From Paenibacillus mesophilus (lineage in GTDB: Bacteria > Bacillota > Bacilli > Paenibacillales > NBRC-103111), in the NCBI RefSeq assembly GCF_005938385.1, contig NZ_VCRA01000018.1, positions 385 to 64,384 of the forward strand: a stretch of DNA of 64,000 nucleotides. The letters are read 5' to 3'. Made by a program: the position numbers and the translations under genes. Every line of letters starts with the position of its first letter. The stretch's first letter is position 1. Under the pieces are notes generated by a model, which saw nothing but the letters and a program-made list of their open reading frames with translations, did no database searches and had not been told where the DNA came from. Shown one piece after another: positions 34,252 through 43,687 of the stretch.

Positions 34252-35193
34252 ATGGATAGTTCGAATCGTCCAAGATATGTTCTCGAAGAAGAGCTCGCGA
34301 TACGCAAATTGGTTACTTTCTATTACAGGGAAATGTCCCGGCAATTTTATACGAGCGGGGAAAAGCACGACTTCTGGGAATTCGTCTACGTCGACAACGG
34401 AGAGCTGGAAGTGTTTACGGATTCGGGGCTCCACTATTTGGCACAGGGAGACATGATTTTTTACAAACCGAACCTGTTCCACGGCGGAAAGGCGTTAAAT
34501 CGTACCGCGCCCAACCTGATCATCCTATCGTTCGAGTGCACCGCTCCGTGTATGGCATACTTCGAAGACAAATCGTTCCGTCTGAACGAACACGAACGGA
34601 TGCTGCTTTCCCGGATCGTCCAGGAAGGACTGAAGGCGTTCGATCCTCCCATCAATTCTCCGCATTTGGCCGGATGTCCGAGCAAACGGGCCGGAGCCGC
34701 TTTCGGCGGAGACCAGTTGATCCGCAACTATTTGGAAATATTGCTCATCGAGCTCATTCGCAAAGGGGATACGGCCAAAACCGATGCCAAGCTTTCAACC
34801 GTAACCGAAGAACAGCAGGGTGACGAGCTCGTCTCGTCCGTCGTCGGCTATTTGCAGCATAACGTTGCATGCAACTTCAGCTTCGATCAGCTGTGCGAAC
34901 GGTTTGCAATCAGCCGTACGCGACTGAAAGCGCTCTTTAGGGCGAAATACGGCATCGGTGCAATGGAATATTTCAACCGTTTGAAAATCGAGCAGGCGAA
35001 GCGGCTCATCCGCGAAGAAGCGGCGACCGTCTCGGAAATCGCCGAGCGTCTCGGTTACAGCAGCATCCATTATTTTTCCAAGCAGTTTAAACGACTAGTG
35101 GACATGACCCCTTCGGAATATGCCCGATCGATCACCGCCCGCGCGGAACGAATACGCGGCAAGCCGCAGGAATCGGCCGACAAGTCGCATTGA
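34252..35193 (+). CDS. AraC-family regulator with cupin sensor (second copy)
   Basis: Regulator of 313 residues, paralogue of the one at 4639-5517. The cupin domain has the same motifs (SGEKHDFWEFVYVDNGELEV, FYKPNLFHGGKALN). The C-terminal double helix-turn-helix is intact (CERFAISRTRLKALFRAKYG, RLGYSSIHYFSKQFKRLV, MTPSEYARS). The start is the ATG after GGGGGAGCATGGG. It is divergent from the oxidoreductase remnant at 34090-34184, so its original target may be gone. A terminator follows. Its sensor domain is intact, so it may now act on other genes. Confidence 0.9.
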   Translation: MDSSNRPRYVLEEELAIRKLVTFYYREMSRQFYTSGEKHDFWEFVYVDNGELEVFTDSGLHYLAQGDMIFYKPNLFHGGKALNRTAPNLIILSFECTAPCMAYFEDKSFRLNEHERMLLSRIVQEGLKAFDPPINSPHLAGCPSKRAGAAFGGDQLIRNYLEILLIELIRKGDTAKTDAKLSTVTEEQQGDELVSSVVGYLQHNVACNFSFDQLCERFAISRTRLKALFRAKYGIGAMEYFNRLKIEQAKRLIREEAATVSEIAERLGYSSIHYFSKQFKRLVDMTPSEYARSITARAERIRGKPQESADKSH

Positions 35194-35302
35194 CGAAGTC
35201 GAAACCAAAAGCGAAGACGAGAGCCTTGGGACGAATGCGGATGAAGCGCCTTCGATTTATCGGACGGTACGTTGCTTAATAACGAATATCGCAATTGTCG
35301 CC

Positions 35303-35327
35303 AGTCGCCGGGAGGCGACTTTTTTTT
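35303..35327 (+). terminator. Terminator after the second AraC gene
   Basis: AGTCGCC-GGG-AGGCGACT stem followed by eight T. Confidence 0.9.
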
Positions 35328-35427
35328 GTATAGGAAATTATGCGAAGCTAATTTCGATGGATAACGGGGGCTCCCTCAGAAGTAATAGGAATAAGCTACG
35401 AAGGAAATCTTCACTTCTGGGGGATTG
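35326..35427 (+). repeat. Full copy A of the 102-bp stem-loop repeat
   Basis: About 102 bases aligning without gaps to 46152-46253. The arms CCCTCAGAAGT (35372-35382) and ACTTCTGGGGG close an inner GAAG/CTTC hairpin. It fills most of the 405-base gap between the AraC gene and the beta-helix gene. The rest of the gap (35428-35585) shows nothing I can name. Confidence 0.8.
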
Positions 35428-35599
35428 TTCTTGCGATTAACCTTGCTGGCATTGCTTCGTAGATGTTCCTATTCAGGCAGTCGGTCAACCTCCGATCGAA
35501 GAGGACGAAATTGGCAAAAGAATAGACCGAAATGACAACGCTTTCTAAACGCTCAAATCTTATGATGAAGGTGTAACGAACCATTGATGGGAGGAATCT

Positions 35600-37558
35600 A
35601 TGATGAATGAACAAAGGCCGGGACACGAGGTCGGTCGACAAAATTGTTCCATTGCGGAGCTAGACGGCGAAGCGAAGCCAGCTCCTTACCCGGCGATCAG
35701 CAGGAGGAAGCTGCTCGCCTCCATGGATTTGTCCGGTGCCGCCTTATTTTCCGGAGGAATGCTGTTTGCCCATGGCAATAAAGGATCCGTTGCCCAGAGT
35801 GTCTATGGCGGTTCGGGAATGTTTCCCCATGATGCCGACGAGATCGCCTATCAGCTAGCGGCAACGACCCCGGAGCGCTCGGTCGGCGATAAGCTGCGCG
35901 AGACGGTCAGCGTCAAAGATTTCGGTGCGACGGGAGATGGCTCGACCGACGATACCGCAGCGATTCGTTCCGCCGTCGATTTTGTCAACGCGACAGGGGG
36001 GACCGTATATTTCCCCTCGGGTACTTATATCGTAAACAACAAACCGAACATTCAGGTCCTCTCGCACGTGCATCTGCTAGGCAGCGGCGCAGGCGCCTCC
36101 GTCATCCGCAGCAACGGCAATTTGACCGGGCCGATTTTCAACTCGGCGGGGAGCCGGATTTGCTTCGATCGATTGGCGCTGGAGGCTCCGAATACGGTTA
36201 ACGCCGTCGCCCTGATCAATATGAATGGCGGCGAGAACATTACGGTGCATCGCTGCACGCTGGACGGAGGGCATACCGCGATCTGGCTCAATCCGAGAGA
36301 CGGGGAGATGTTGTCCGAGATCCGTATTACGGACAATACGATGGAGCATTTCAACTTCGGCGTCTATATCGGCTCGCATCATACGCAGCTTGTCGGAGGA
36401 ACGATCAAGCATGTAATCATAGACCGGAATGTGATCGCCAAGGGGCAGCAGATCGGCTCCGGCGGCGACGGGATCAAGACGGTCCGGACTTGCCACAATC
36501 TTGTTATCACGAACAACTATATTTCCGATCAATCGAGGGACGCCATCGATCTGTTCGCCTCCGGCGATACGGTCGTCGTCTCCGGCAACATCCTGGTCAA
36601 CAGCTTGGTCAAAGGGCTTGACATCAAGAGCGATCTGCAGAATTATCCGGAGAGCAAATACGGCTTCAACGGCAGAAGACTGACGATCACCGGCAACATT
36701 ATCGACAACAGCGGATTGGCCGGGGTATCGATCAGCCAAAACGCCGCGAATGGGGATTACAACTATTTGATCGATGTCTCTCACAACCAGATCAGTCGAA
36801 GCCAGCACGAGGCGATAACGTGCAGCGGACGGTTCATTACGCTGTCCCACAATTGTATTTTCGAAAATTGTTTGGCCAGCGCCAGCTACAACGCCGTTCT
36901 GATCGGCAAAAACCTACCCCTCGTGCTGACGAGAGATATTACGATTCAGTCGAACATGATCGTCAACAACGGCTCCGATCAAGGACAAGGACATGCCCTG
37001 TACATAAGTGCCTACGTGGAGGACTGCCTGATCCAGGGCAACACAATAAAGAACGACCAGACCTTGCCGAACCCCAAGCAAAAAAGAGGCTTGTACGTCA
37101 ACCAGCTTACCAAAAACATTCATGTGAAAGATAACCGGATCGCCGATCAGCTGACGATAAATGTAACCGTCGTCACGAACGCGGACCTGCTCGGGGAAAG
37201 CTCCGGCGCGAGCATCGGCAGCTTGGCCGCAGGGACCGGCGGGGAATATGTGTTGCTGTCGATGCCGAGACCGGGAGCGGTCATCCGGGCGGCTTTCATC
37301 GTCGCGGACCATATAGCGGCCAACGGCACCGACTATGCCGTATTCGACCTGCGAAAACGGAGCGGTGGCACGGTCACTTCGCTGAGCCAGCATTCGACCG
37401 CTACGACGGCCGTGACCGCCTTCTCAAAGACGTTGTTTCCGAACACGAAATACATCCCCGTCGCCAAAGGGGATATCATTTCGGTGAATATTACGCAGGC
37501 GGGGGCCGGTCAGGACATCAAGAACGGCTATTTCTTGATCGAGTATATCGAGATGTAA
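35600..37558 (+). CDS. Secreted right-handed beta-helix protein (pectate lyase 3-like, second)
   Basis: Extracellular protein of 652 residues, related to 23785-25779. A Tat-like signal with SRRKLLASM is near residue 35. The entry motif is VKDFGATGDGSTDDTAAIRS, then GGTVYFPSGTYIV. Many beta-helix coils follow (TVYITGN-like NNYI, NIID and NQIS turns). The C-terminal 110 residues form a separate beta domain without the short tail module of the first protein. Both proteins share a SVYGGSG-like linker after the signal. GGGAGG lies before the ATG pair. Likely binds or cuts a polysaccharide. A strong terminator follows. Confidence 0.85.
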   Translation: MMNEQRPGHEVGRQNCSIAELDGEAKPAPYPAISRRKLLASMDLSGAALFSGGMLFAHGNKGSVAQSVYGGSGMFPHDADEIAYQLAATTPERSVGDKLRETVSVKDFGATGDGSTDDTAAIRSAVDFVNATGGTVYFPSGTYIVNNKPNIQVLSHVHLLGSGAGASVIRSNGNLTGPIFNSAGSRICFDRLALEAPNTVNAVALINMNGGENITVHRCTLDGGHTAIWLNPRDGEMLSEIRITDNTMEHFNFGVYIGSHHTQLVGGTIKHVIIDRNVIAKGQQIGSGGDGIKTVRTCHNLVITNNYISDQSRDAIDLFASGDTVVVSGNILVNSLVKGLDIKSDLQNYPESKYGFNGRRLTITGNIIDNSGLAGVSISQNAANGDYNYLIDVSHNQISRSQHEAITCSGRFITLSHNCIFENCLASASYNAVLIGKNLPLVLTRDITIQSNMIVNNGSDQGQGHALYISAYVEDCLIQGNTIKNDQTLPNPKQKRGLYVNQLTKNIHVKDNRIADQLTINVTVVTNADLLGESSGASIGSLAAGTGGEYVLLSMPRPGAVIRAAFIVADHIAANGTDYAVFDLRKRSGGTVTSLSQHSTATTAVTAFSKTLFPNTKYIPVAKGDIISVNITQAGAGQDIKNGYFLIEYIEM

Positions 37559-37594
37559 GGCGGCATGTTAATAGTCCCGGAGTCATATTCTTCC

Positions 37595-37640
37595 CGCCAA
37601 TTCCCCCTCGTCAAGAGAACGAGGGGGAATTGGCGTTTCT
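37595..37640. terminator. Strong hairpin between convergent genes
   Basis: Perfect 17-bp stem CGCCAATTCCCCCTCGT and complement with T-rich flanks. It serves the beta-helix gene and perhaps the convergent gene at 37660. Confidence 0.85.
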
Positions 37641-37659
37641 TTCTTTGAAACTTTGGCAC

Positions 37660-38034
37660 CTACAGCAGTGGGTACAGCCCGGCGATCGATTTGAGCTCCA
37701 GCGTCACTCTTTGACTGAATGGCGACAGAGGTTCGGACCATTCGCCGGACTGGGCGTCCGGATACGCGGAAAGCCGAGCCGGTCCGTTTGTCGTGCCGCG
37801 GTTTTTGCGCGATTTTCCGGCGCTTCTTCCGAGCGATGTGCTCGTTTTGCCTTTCGTCCGTTTCGATGTGCCGGCAGACGATACCGGCCCGGCGTTGTCG
37901 TTCAAAATCATCCTGCCGTCGCCGACTTTGCTGACGACGCCGAAATGGCGCGCTCCGTCGTTGAGCACGGCACAGATCGGGTAGCCGATGAAACGGCTGC
38001 ATATGTCTTCATTAAAGGCGAATTGTTCATTCAT
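37660..38034 (-). CDS. Conserved hypothetical protein
   Basis: Protein of 124 residues, no signal peptide. The N-terminal half looks like a small SH3-like beta barrel (FIGYPICAVLNDGARHFGVV, then SKVGDGRMILNDN). The C-terminal half is Ser/Lys/Arg-rich and likely disordered, with a final SIAGLYPLL. I know similar short proteins in Paenibacillus but no function. GGGAGG lies 10 bases before the ATG. An overlapping reading frame on the same strand was rejected because it has no ribosome site and an unlikely Arg-rich composition. Confidence 0.65.
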   Translation of the reverse strand: MNEQFAFNEDICSRFIGYPICAVLNDGARHFGVVSKVGDGRMILNDNAGPVSSAGTSKRTKGKTSTSLGRSAGKSRKNRGTTNGPARLSAYPDAQSGEWSEPLSPFSQRVTLELKSIAGLYPLL

Positions 38035-38227
38035 CCGTTAACTGTACCTCCCTAAACATTTCTTTGTATAGGCTATTCAACGGATATTTTCCGCGCATGG
38101 TCGGATGCCTAACGGGTGAGCGCCTATTTTTTTGCCGCCGGATCGCTTTCATGTTCCGCTAGTTTCGGCTATGCTAGTAGGAGATGGAACCTTTTGGATA
38201 ATGGGCAGCAATTGCGGGAGGGATCGG

Positions 38228-38992
38228 ATGATGAACCGTCAAAGCCGACTATGGGGAGCTCTGCTGCTGGGAGCGCTGCTTTTGAGCGGTTGGGTCGCCT
38301 ATACCGGGTCTACGAGAACTTCGTCTACGACCGTTTCCGGTATGGAGACGATGCTTCAAGCCGCCGACAGTTTGTATGCGCCGGCTTCCTACGCGGTTGT
38401 GCTGCAGCACTCCGGTCCGTACCGTACGGCTCGCGATGACGCCTCCTTCGCGCGTCTCGGCGATGACGCCGCACGGGAATTCGGTTTGACTGCCGCGAAG
38501 CCGGGTGCCGATGTGAACGGCCATCGCCTATACAGCGCTTCGGGCGAGCTGCCATCGGCTGCCGGAGGCCGGCTCGAGGTCGCTCTATCCGGCTGGGCGG
38601 ACGGTTCGACAAATATAACCGTGCGCTGGGACGCCCCGGAAGGAGCGGAGAGAGACAAACTGCTGTCGTGGGCGCGCGACGCGGCTGCCCGTATGGAGCG
38701 GGTCGGTGTGGAAGCGCACTGGATGGTCACCGTCCGCGGCAATATCGGGGTGCTGTCCCCGGAAGCCGTGAAAGCGCTGAAGGAGAAAGTACGTACTGTA
38801 TACAAAGCCGCGCCTGTCGAATCCTACACCGATTCCGGAAGCGAAATCGTGTCGTACACCAGTGCGCTTCTGGAACCGGGCGTCCGCAGCGCAGCCGGGA
38901 AGGTGAACCTGCAAGCCGCTTTGCACCGCGATTCCATCTATGGAACGTACAAGCTGACGGTAGCTTCTCCGATGATCGCGTCCGAGCTGTAG
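38228..38992 (+). CDS. YwmB-family protein
   Basis: Protein of 254 residues with an N-terminal membrane anchor or signal (LWGALLLGALLLSGWVAY). The rest fits the YwmB (TATA-box-binding-like fold) family: segments SYAVVLQHSGPYR, HRLYSASGELP and WMVTVRGNIGVLSPEAVKAL. In B. subtilis ywmB lies near murAA and spoIID; the function is unknown. Here it lies before zwf. The start is the first of two ATGs 5-8 bases after GGGAGGG. Two repeated halves are likely but not certain. Confidence 0.75.
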   Translation: MMNRQSRLWGALLLGALLLSGWVAYTGSTRTSSTTVSGMETMLQAADSLYAPASYAVVLQHSGPYRTARDDASFARLGDDAAREFGLTAAKPGADVNGHRLYSASGELPSAAGGRLEVALSGWADGSTNITVRWDAPEGAERDKLLSWARDAAARMERVGVEAHWMVTVRGNIGVLSPEAVKALKEKVRTVYKAAPVESYTDSGSEIVSYTSALLEPGVRSAAGKVNLQAALHRDSIYGTYKLTVASPMIASEL

Positions 38993-39170
38993 CGAGCCGT
39001 CCGTATTCGGTTAAACCTGCATTCTTGCAGGAAGGATAAGGGATTCCCATCTCCGTCCGGCACAGCTTAAACCGCCTCAAGCCATGGATTGTCTTGGTGC
39101 GATATGCTAAACTACATACAGAACGGCCGGGACCCTCGGGCCGTAAATACATAGGAAAGAATGATGGACC

Positions 39171-40730
39171 ATGACCGATATCGCGGAACTTAACGATTAC
39201 GGAGCGGATCGCACGCTCTTTTTCATCTTTGGCGCTACTGGGGATTTGGCACGGAGAAAGCTGTTCCCAGCTTTCTACAGCTTGTATCGCGAAGGCAAAT
39301 TATCCGACCGGTTCGCGGTAATCGGGCTGGCCCGCCGCCCGAGAACGAACGAGCAGTTCCGGGAGGACGTCCGGCAATCGATTCAGGAGTTCGGCCGCTA
39401 CAAGGGCGAAGAGGACAAGCAGTGGGAGAAGTTCGCCGACCATTTCCACTATATGTCCCTCGACATCAACAAGCTCGAAGCGTTCCAGCAGTTGAAAGGA
39501 TTGGCCGATAAGCTGGACGATACGTACGACATCGGCGGCAACCGGCTGTTTTATTTGGCGCTCGCTCCGGAGTTGTTCGGCAGCGTCAGCTTCAATCTGC
39601 GCGACGGCGGTCTGCTTGAGACGAAAGGCTGGCGCCGGCTCGTCATCGAGAAGCCGTTCGGCTACGATTTGCCTTCGGCGGAGAAGCTGAACGAGCAAAT
39701 CCGTCAAGTGTTCAACGAAGACGAGGTATATCGGATCGACCACTATTTGGGCAAAGAAATGGTGCAGAACATCGAGGTCGTCCGTTTCGCCAACGCCTTC
39801 TTCGAGCCTCTCTGGAACAACAAGCATATCGCCAACATCCAGATTACGCTCAGCGAGACGGTCGGCGTCGAGGAGCGCGGAGGCTATTACGATCATGCCG
39901 GAGCGCTGCGGGATATGGGGCAGAACCATATGCTGCAAATGATTACGATGATGGCGATGGAGCCTCCGAGCCGGATGGAGCCGGAAGATATACGCGACGA
40001 GAAGGTGAAGGTGCTCCGCTCGCTGCGCATATTCAAAGATCCCGAAGACGTGCAGAAATACGTGGTCCGCGGTCAATATTCCGCAGGGGAAATGAAAGGC
40101 AAGCCGGTTCCGGCTTACCGCAGCGAAGAAGGCGTCCCTTCCGACTCCGTGACGGAGACGTATTTCGCCGCGAAGGTGTTCGTCGACAACTTCCGCTGGG
40201 CGGGCGTTCCGTTCTATATCCGCACGGGCAAGAGACTCCCGGTTAAGACGACCGAGGTCGTCGTGGAGTTTAAAAATATGCCGGAGAACGTCTACTTCTC
40301 CAGGAAAACGAAGCTCGAGCCGAATTTGCTCGTGTTCCGGGTCAATCCGACGGAAGGCATCTATTTGAAAATGAACGCGAAGCAGCCGGGCTCCCAGTGG
40401 GGCATCGTGCCGATCGCGATGGATTTCTGCCAAAGCTGCGAAGTCGGCATCAACACGCCGGAAGCGTACGAGCGTCTGCTGTACGATGCGGCGCGCGGCG
40501 ACTCGACCTATTTCACGAGATGGGACGAGGTGGCGCTCGCATGGAAATTCGTCGACCGGATCGAGTCGGCATGGCGCGAGCAAAGCACGGACCTGCACTC
40601 GTATTCGGCCGGAACGTGGGGACCGGAAGCCGCCGTACAGCTGCTCGCGAAGGACGGCTTCAAATGGTGGCCGGTCAACGGACAGCACGAGGGCGAAGTC
40701 GTATGGGCGACGCCGGTGACGACGAAGTAA
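39171..40730 (+). CDS. zwf: Glucose-6-phosphate 1-dehydrogenase
   Basis: Oxidises glucose 6-phosphate to 6-phosphogluconolactone with NADP+, the entry step of the pentose phosphate pathway. 519 residues. The coenzyme site is IFGATGDLARRKLFPAFYSL (about 17-36), the substrate loop VIEKPFGYDL (near 163) and the catalytic signature YRIDHYLGKEMVQNI (near 185-199, His and Lys present). The length is slightly above the usual 490. GGAAAGAATGATGG lies before the ATG. It stands alone, with an inverted repeat (40745-40796) after it. Confidence 0.97.
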   Translation: MTDIAELNDYGADRTLFFIFGATGDLARRKLFPAFYSLYREGKLSDRFAVIGLARRPRTNEQFREDVRQSIQEFGRYKGEEDKQWEKFADHFHYMSLDINKLEAFQQLKGLADKLDDTYDIGGNRLFYLALAPELFGSVSFNLRDGGLLETKGWRRLVIEKPFGYDLPSAEKLNEQIRQVFNEDEVYRIDHYLGKEMVQNIEVVRFANAFFEPLWNNKHIANIQITLSETVGVEERGGYYDHAGALRDMGQNHMLQMITMMAMEPPSRMEPEDIRDEKVKVLRSLRIFKDPEDVQKYVVRGQYSAGEMKGKPVPAYRSEEGVPSDSVTETYFAAKVFVDNFRWAGVPFYIRTGKRLPVKTTEVVVEFKNMPENVYFSRKTKLEPNLLVFRVNPTEGIYLKMNAKQPGSQWGIVPIAMDFCQSCEVGINTPEAYERLLYDAARGDSTYFTRWDEVALAWKFVDRIESAWREQSTDLHSYSAGTWGPEAAVQLLAKDGFKWWPVNGQHEGEVVWATPVTTK

Positions 40731-40744
40731 GCGAAGCATTCGGG

Positions 40745-40796
40745 TAACGGAACGGAAGTTCGTTATTTCTGGGCAAATAGCGGACCGTTCCGTTAT
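40745..40796. repeat. Inverted repeat with TAACGGAAC units after zwf
   Basis: TAACGGAACGG and its complement CCGTTCCGTTA frame two inner AGCGGA/CGTTAT-like units. The units resemble those at 43688-43872. It may also end zwf transcription. Confidence 0.6.
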
Positions 40797-40945
40797 TTGT
40801 GTATTTCGGACATTTGCCGCAAAAGCGATCTTCCGTCCCATCATGTTCCAGGCATTCGACCGTTCATCCTTGCGTAGACGCCGGGAAACGTTTTTCATAT
40901 AATGAATATCAGCGCCGCCTATTTTGGAACAATGGAAGTGAGCTC

Positions 40946-41989
40946 ATGTCGAGACGCGGGTTTCTGAAGTGGTTGATTGCCGCGATCGCGGTAGTGGCGG
41001 GTTCTTTCTTCGCCATGTTCCAAATGCTGTCCCGGCTCGGCCGGTCCGATCCGCCCATGACGGCGGGGGATGCTACGGCCCCTGTGACGAAGCCGGAGTC
41101 GTCTTCGGTTGTTTCCGCGGAGCCGCTGCTGTCGCTGTTCGTTTTGAGCGATTTGCACGTCTCGATTTACGATGAGAGCACGCCGAGAAAATTGAACCAT
41201 GCGCTGGACCAAATCGTCCATCTCGGGTCTCCCGTAGACGCCGTGCTGCTGGGCGGCGATTTGACCGATTACGGCATGGAGGCGGAATGCAAGACGCTGG
41301 AAACGATTTTGGCCGGCTACAAGCTGCCCCCGGTGTATGCGAACATGGGCAATCACGACTATTATGACGTATGGATCCATAACGGCGGGTTCAGCCGCGA
41401 TACGCTGCCGAATGGCAAGACGGATGCGCAGTCCCGCGCCCGGTTCATGAAAATGTTCAACTATACGAAGCCTTATAAGGATGTCGCCATTAACGGCTGC
41501 CGGGTCATCCTGATGTCCCAGGAAGCGTACATGCAAGAAAAGCCCGAGGTAGGCGAGGGGGCCTGGTATTCCGACGAGCAGCTGGCTTGGCTCAAGGCGA
41601 AGCTTGCGGAGACGACCGGCGCCAAGCCGACCATCATTATTATCCATCAGCCGCTTCCTCCCGAAGGGCAGGACGGAGGCTCCCACCGCGTAGTCCGCGC
41701 CAAGGAATTCCGCGACATTTTGAAGCCGTACCGAAATGTGTTCGTCATCTCGGGACATACCCATCAAGATTTCGACAACGGGACGCCGCACTATACCAAA
41801 GAAACGTTCCACTGGTTTACAAACGCTTCCGTGGGCCGCACCCGCAATCAAGGCCCGACGGAAAGATCGCAGGGGATGTATGTGCAGGTTTACGAAGACC
41901 GGGTCGTCGTGCGCGGCAGGGAATTTTCGACGAAGCAATGGCTGGATTCGGCCCATTGGACCGTTCCGCTTGAACGCGCGAAAGTTTGA
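40946..41989 (+). CDS. Tat-exported metallophosphoesterase
   Basis: Calcineurin-like phosphoesterase of 347 residues. It starts with a twin-arginine signal, SRRGFLK followed by a hydrophobic stretch (WLIAAIAVVAGSFF), so it should be exported folded. Metal-site motifs in order: LSDLHVS (near 70), LGGDLTDYGME (near 108), ANMGNHDYYD (near 135), IIIHQPLP (near 236) and VISGHTHQDFD (near 269). This is the full dinuclear site. The substrate is unknown. A weak GGAAGTG site precedes the ATG. It lies alone between zwf and prfC. Confidence 0.9.
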   Translation: MSRRGFLKWLIAAIAVVAGSFFAMFQMLSRLGRSDPPMTAGDATAPVTKPESSSVVSAEPLLSLFVLSDLHVSIYDESTPRKLNHALDQIVHLGSPVDAVLLGGDLTDYGMEAECKTLETILAGYKLPPVYANMGNHDYYDVWIHNGGFSRDTLPNGKTDAQSRARFMKMFNYTKPYKDVAINGCRVILMSQEAYMQEKPEVGEGAWYSDEQLAWLKAKLAETTGAKPTIIIIHQPLPPEGQDGGSHRVVRAKEFRDILKPYRNVFVISGHTHQDFDNGTPHYTKETFHWFTNASVGRTRNQGPTERSQGMYVQVYEDRVVVRGREFSTKQWLDSAHWTVPLERAKV

Positions 41990-42035
41990 CGATACCAATA
42001 ATGCAAGATAGAGTGACTTGGAAGGGATAAGCACA

Positions 42036-43625
42036 ATGAATCAAATCGCAACCAACATGCAAAACGAAGTACAGAAGCGAAGAACGTTCGCGATCATCTC
42101 CCACCCCGATGCGGGGAAAACGACTTTGACCGAGAAGCTGCTCCTGTTCGGGGGGGCGATCCGTTTGGCCGGTACGGTCAAAGGACGCAAGGCGAGCCGC
42201 CATGCGACCTCGGACTGGATGGAGATCGAGAAGCAGCGCGGAATCTCGGTAACGTCGAGCGTCATGCAGTTCGACTACGAGGGGAATAGAGTGAACATAC
42301 TCGACACCCCGGGTCACCAAGACTTCAGCGAAGATACGTACCGGACGCTGACGGCGGCCGACAGCGCGGTCATGTTGATCGACTCCGCCAAAGGGGTCGA
42401 GGCGCAGACGAAGAAGCTGTTCCAGGTGTGCAGCAAGCGAGGCATTCCGATCTTTACGTTCATGAACAAGATGGACCGGGAAGGACGCGACCCGTTCGAT
42501 CTGATGGAGGAGCTCGAGCAAGTGCTCGGCATCCGCTCTTATCCGATGAACTGGCCGATCGGCTCGGGCAAGCAGTTTTGCGGCGTGTACGACCGGGTCC
42601 GAAACCAGCTGGAGCTGTTCCAGAACGGAGACCACGACCATATCGAAGTTCGCAAAGTAAGCGGCTACGACGATCCGCTCGTGAGGGAGATCGCCGGGGA
42701 TTACTTGTATGAGCAGCTGCAGGAGCAGCTTCAGCTTCTCGATGTGGCCGGCGACGAATTCGATCTGGAGAAAGTGCGCAAGGGCGAGTTGACTCCCGTC
42801 TTTTTCGGCAGCGCCATTAACAATTTCGGGGTGCAGACGTTTCTGGAGAACTTCCTGGAGCTGGCGCCGCAGCCACAGCCGCGCAACAGCAGCCAAGGCG
42901 AAATTGATCCGACGACGTGCGAGAAGTTTTCCGGATACATTTTCAAAATCCAGGCGAACATGAACCCGGCGCACCGGGACCGGATCGCGTTCCTGCGCAT
43001 TTGCTCGGGCAAGTTCGAGCGCGGGATGGCGGTCAAGCATGTACGCGCCGGGAAAGAGATCAAGCTGTCGCAGCCGCAGCAATTCCTCGCCCAAGAACGG
43101 GATATCGTGGAAGAGGCGTTCCCGGGAGATATTATCGGGCTGTTCGATCCCGGCATATTCCGGATCGGCGACTCGCTCTCGCAGGGCGGCCAAGATATCG
43201 TGTATGACGAGCTGCCGACGTTCTCGCCGGAAATGTTCAGCAAAGTGTCGATCAAAAACGCGCTCAAGCAAAAGCAGTTCCTTAAAGGAATCGACCAGCT
43301 GACCGAAGAAGGCACGATTCAAGTGTTCCACACGACGAGCGGGTTCGATGAGTTGATTCTCGGCGTAGTCGGACAACTGCAGTTCGAGGTTATGGAGTAT
43401 CGGATGAAAGCCGAATACGGCGTGGACATCTTGCTTCATAGACTCCCGTTTCAATTCGCGCGCTGGGTGGTTGACGACAAGCTTGACCCGGCGAAGTTCC
43501 GGATCAACTCGCAGCTCGTGAAAGACAAGAAGGACAATTACGTGGCGCTGTTCGAGAACGAATACGCGATGCGCAGCGCGATGGAGAAAATGCCTCAGGC
43601 GAAGTTTCTGGAAACGGCGCCTTAA
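42036..43625 (+). CDS. prfC: Peptide chain release factor 3
   Basis: Translational GTPase that recycles RF1 and RF2 after termination. 529 residues, the usual length. G-domain motifs: SHPDAGKTT (G1, about 22-30), EKQRGISVTSS (G2, near 67-77), DTPGHQDFSEDT (G3, near 91-102) and MNKMDREGRDPFD (G4, near 145). The rest continues through domains II and III to the end (PQAKFLETAP). GGAAGGGAT lies upstream of this ATG. A terminator follows. The fit is complete, without gaps. Confidence 0.96.
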   Translation: MNQIATNMQNEVQKRRTFAIISHPDAGKTTLTEKLLLFGGAIRLAGTVKGRKASRHATSDWMEIEKQRGISVTSSVMQFDYEGNRVNILDTPGHQDFSEDTYRTLTAADSAVMLIDSAKGVEAQTKKLFQVCSKRGIPIFTFMNKMDREGRDPFDLMEELEQVLGIRSYPMNWPIGSGKQFCGVYDRVRNQLELFQNGDHDHIEVRKVSGYDDPLVREIAGDYLYEQLQEQLQLLDVAGDEFDLEKVRKGELTPVFFGSAINNFGVQTFLENFLELAPQPQPRNSSQGEIDPTTCEKFSGYIFKIQANMNPAHRDRIAFLRICSGKFERGMAVKHVRAGKEIKLSQPQQFLAQERDIVEEAFPGDIIGLFDPGIFRIGDSLSQGGQDIVYDELPTFSPEMFSKVSIKNALKQKQFLKGIDQLTEEGTIQVFHTTSGFDELILGVVGQLQFEVMEYRMKAEYGVDILLHRLPFQFARWVVDDKLDPAKFRINSQLVKDKKDNYVALFENEYAMRSAMEKMPQAKFLETAP

Positions 43626-43630
43626 AAAGA

Positions 43631-43674
43631 AGCCTTCGGGAACCGCTCTTGGCAGCGGACCCGGAGGCTTTTTG
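43631..43674 (+). terminator. Terminator of prfC
   Basis: AGCCTTCGGG pairs with CCCGGAGGCT, followed by TTTTT. Confidence 0.88.
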
Positions 43675-43687
43675 CTTGTTCGAGCGA

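Noticed and set aside
35338..35440. Coding potential of the stem-loop repeats (similar peptides with NGGS and SNRNKLR in copies A and B)
   Set aside because: The frame has no ribosome site or plausible start, the copies end differently, and paired changes in the stem are better explained by structure.
37583..38002. Alternative minus-strand frame overlapping the hypothetical gene at 37660
   Set aside because: It has an unlikely Arg-rich composition and no ribosome site, while the other frame has GGGAGG and a reasonable protein.
39300..40898. Long minus-strand open frame across zwf
   Set aside because: Arg/His/Leu-rich composition without known motifs, fully inside an intact zwf gene.
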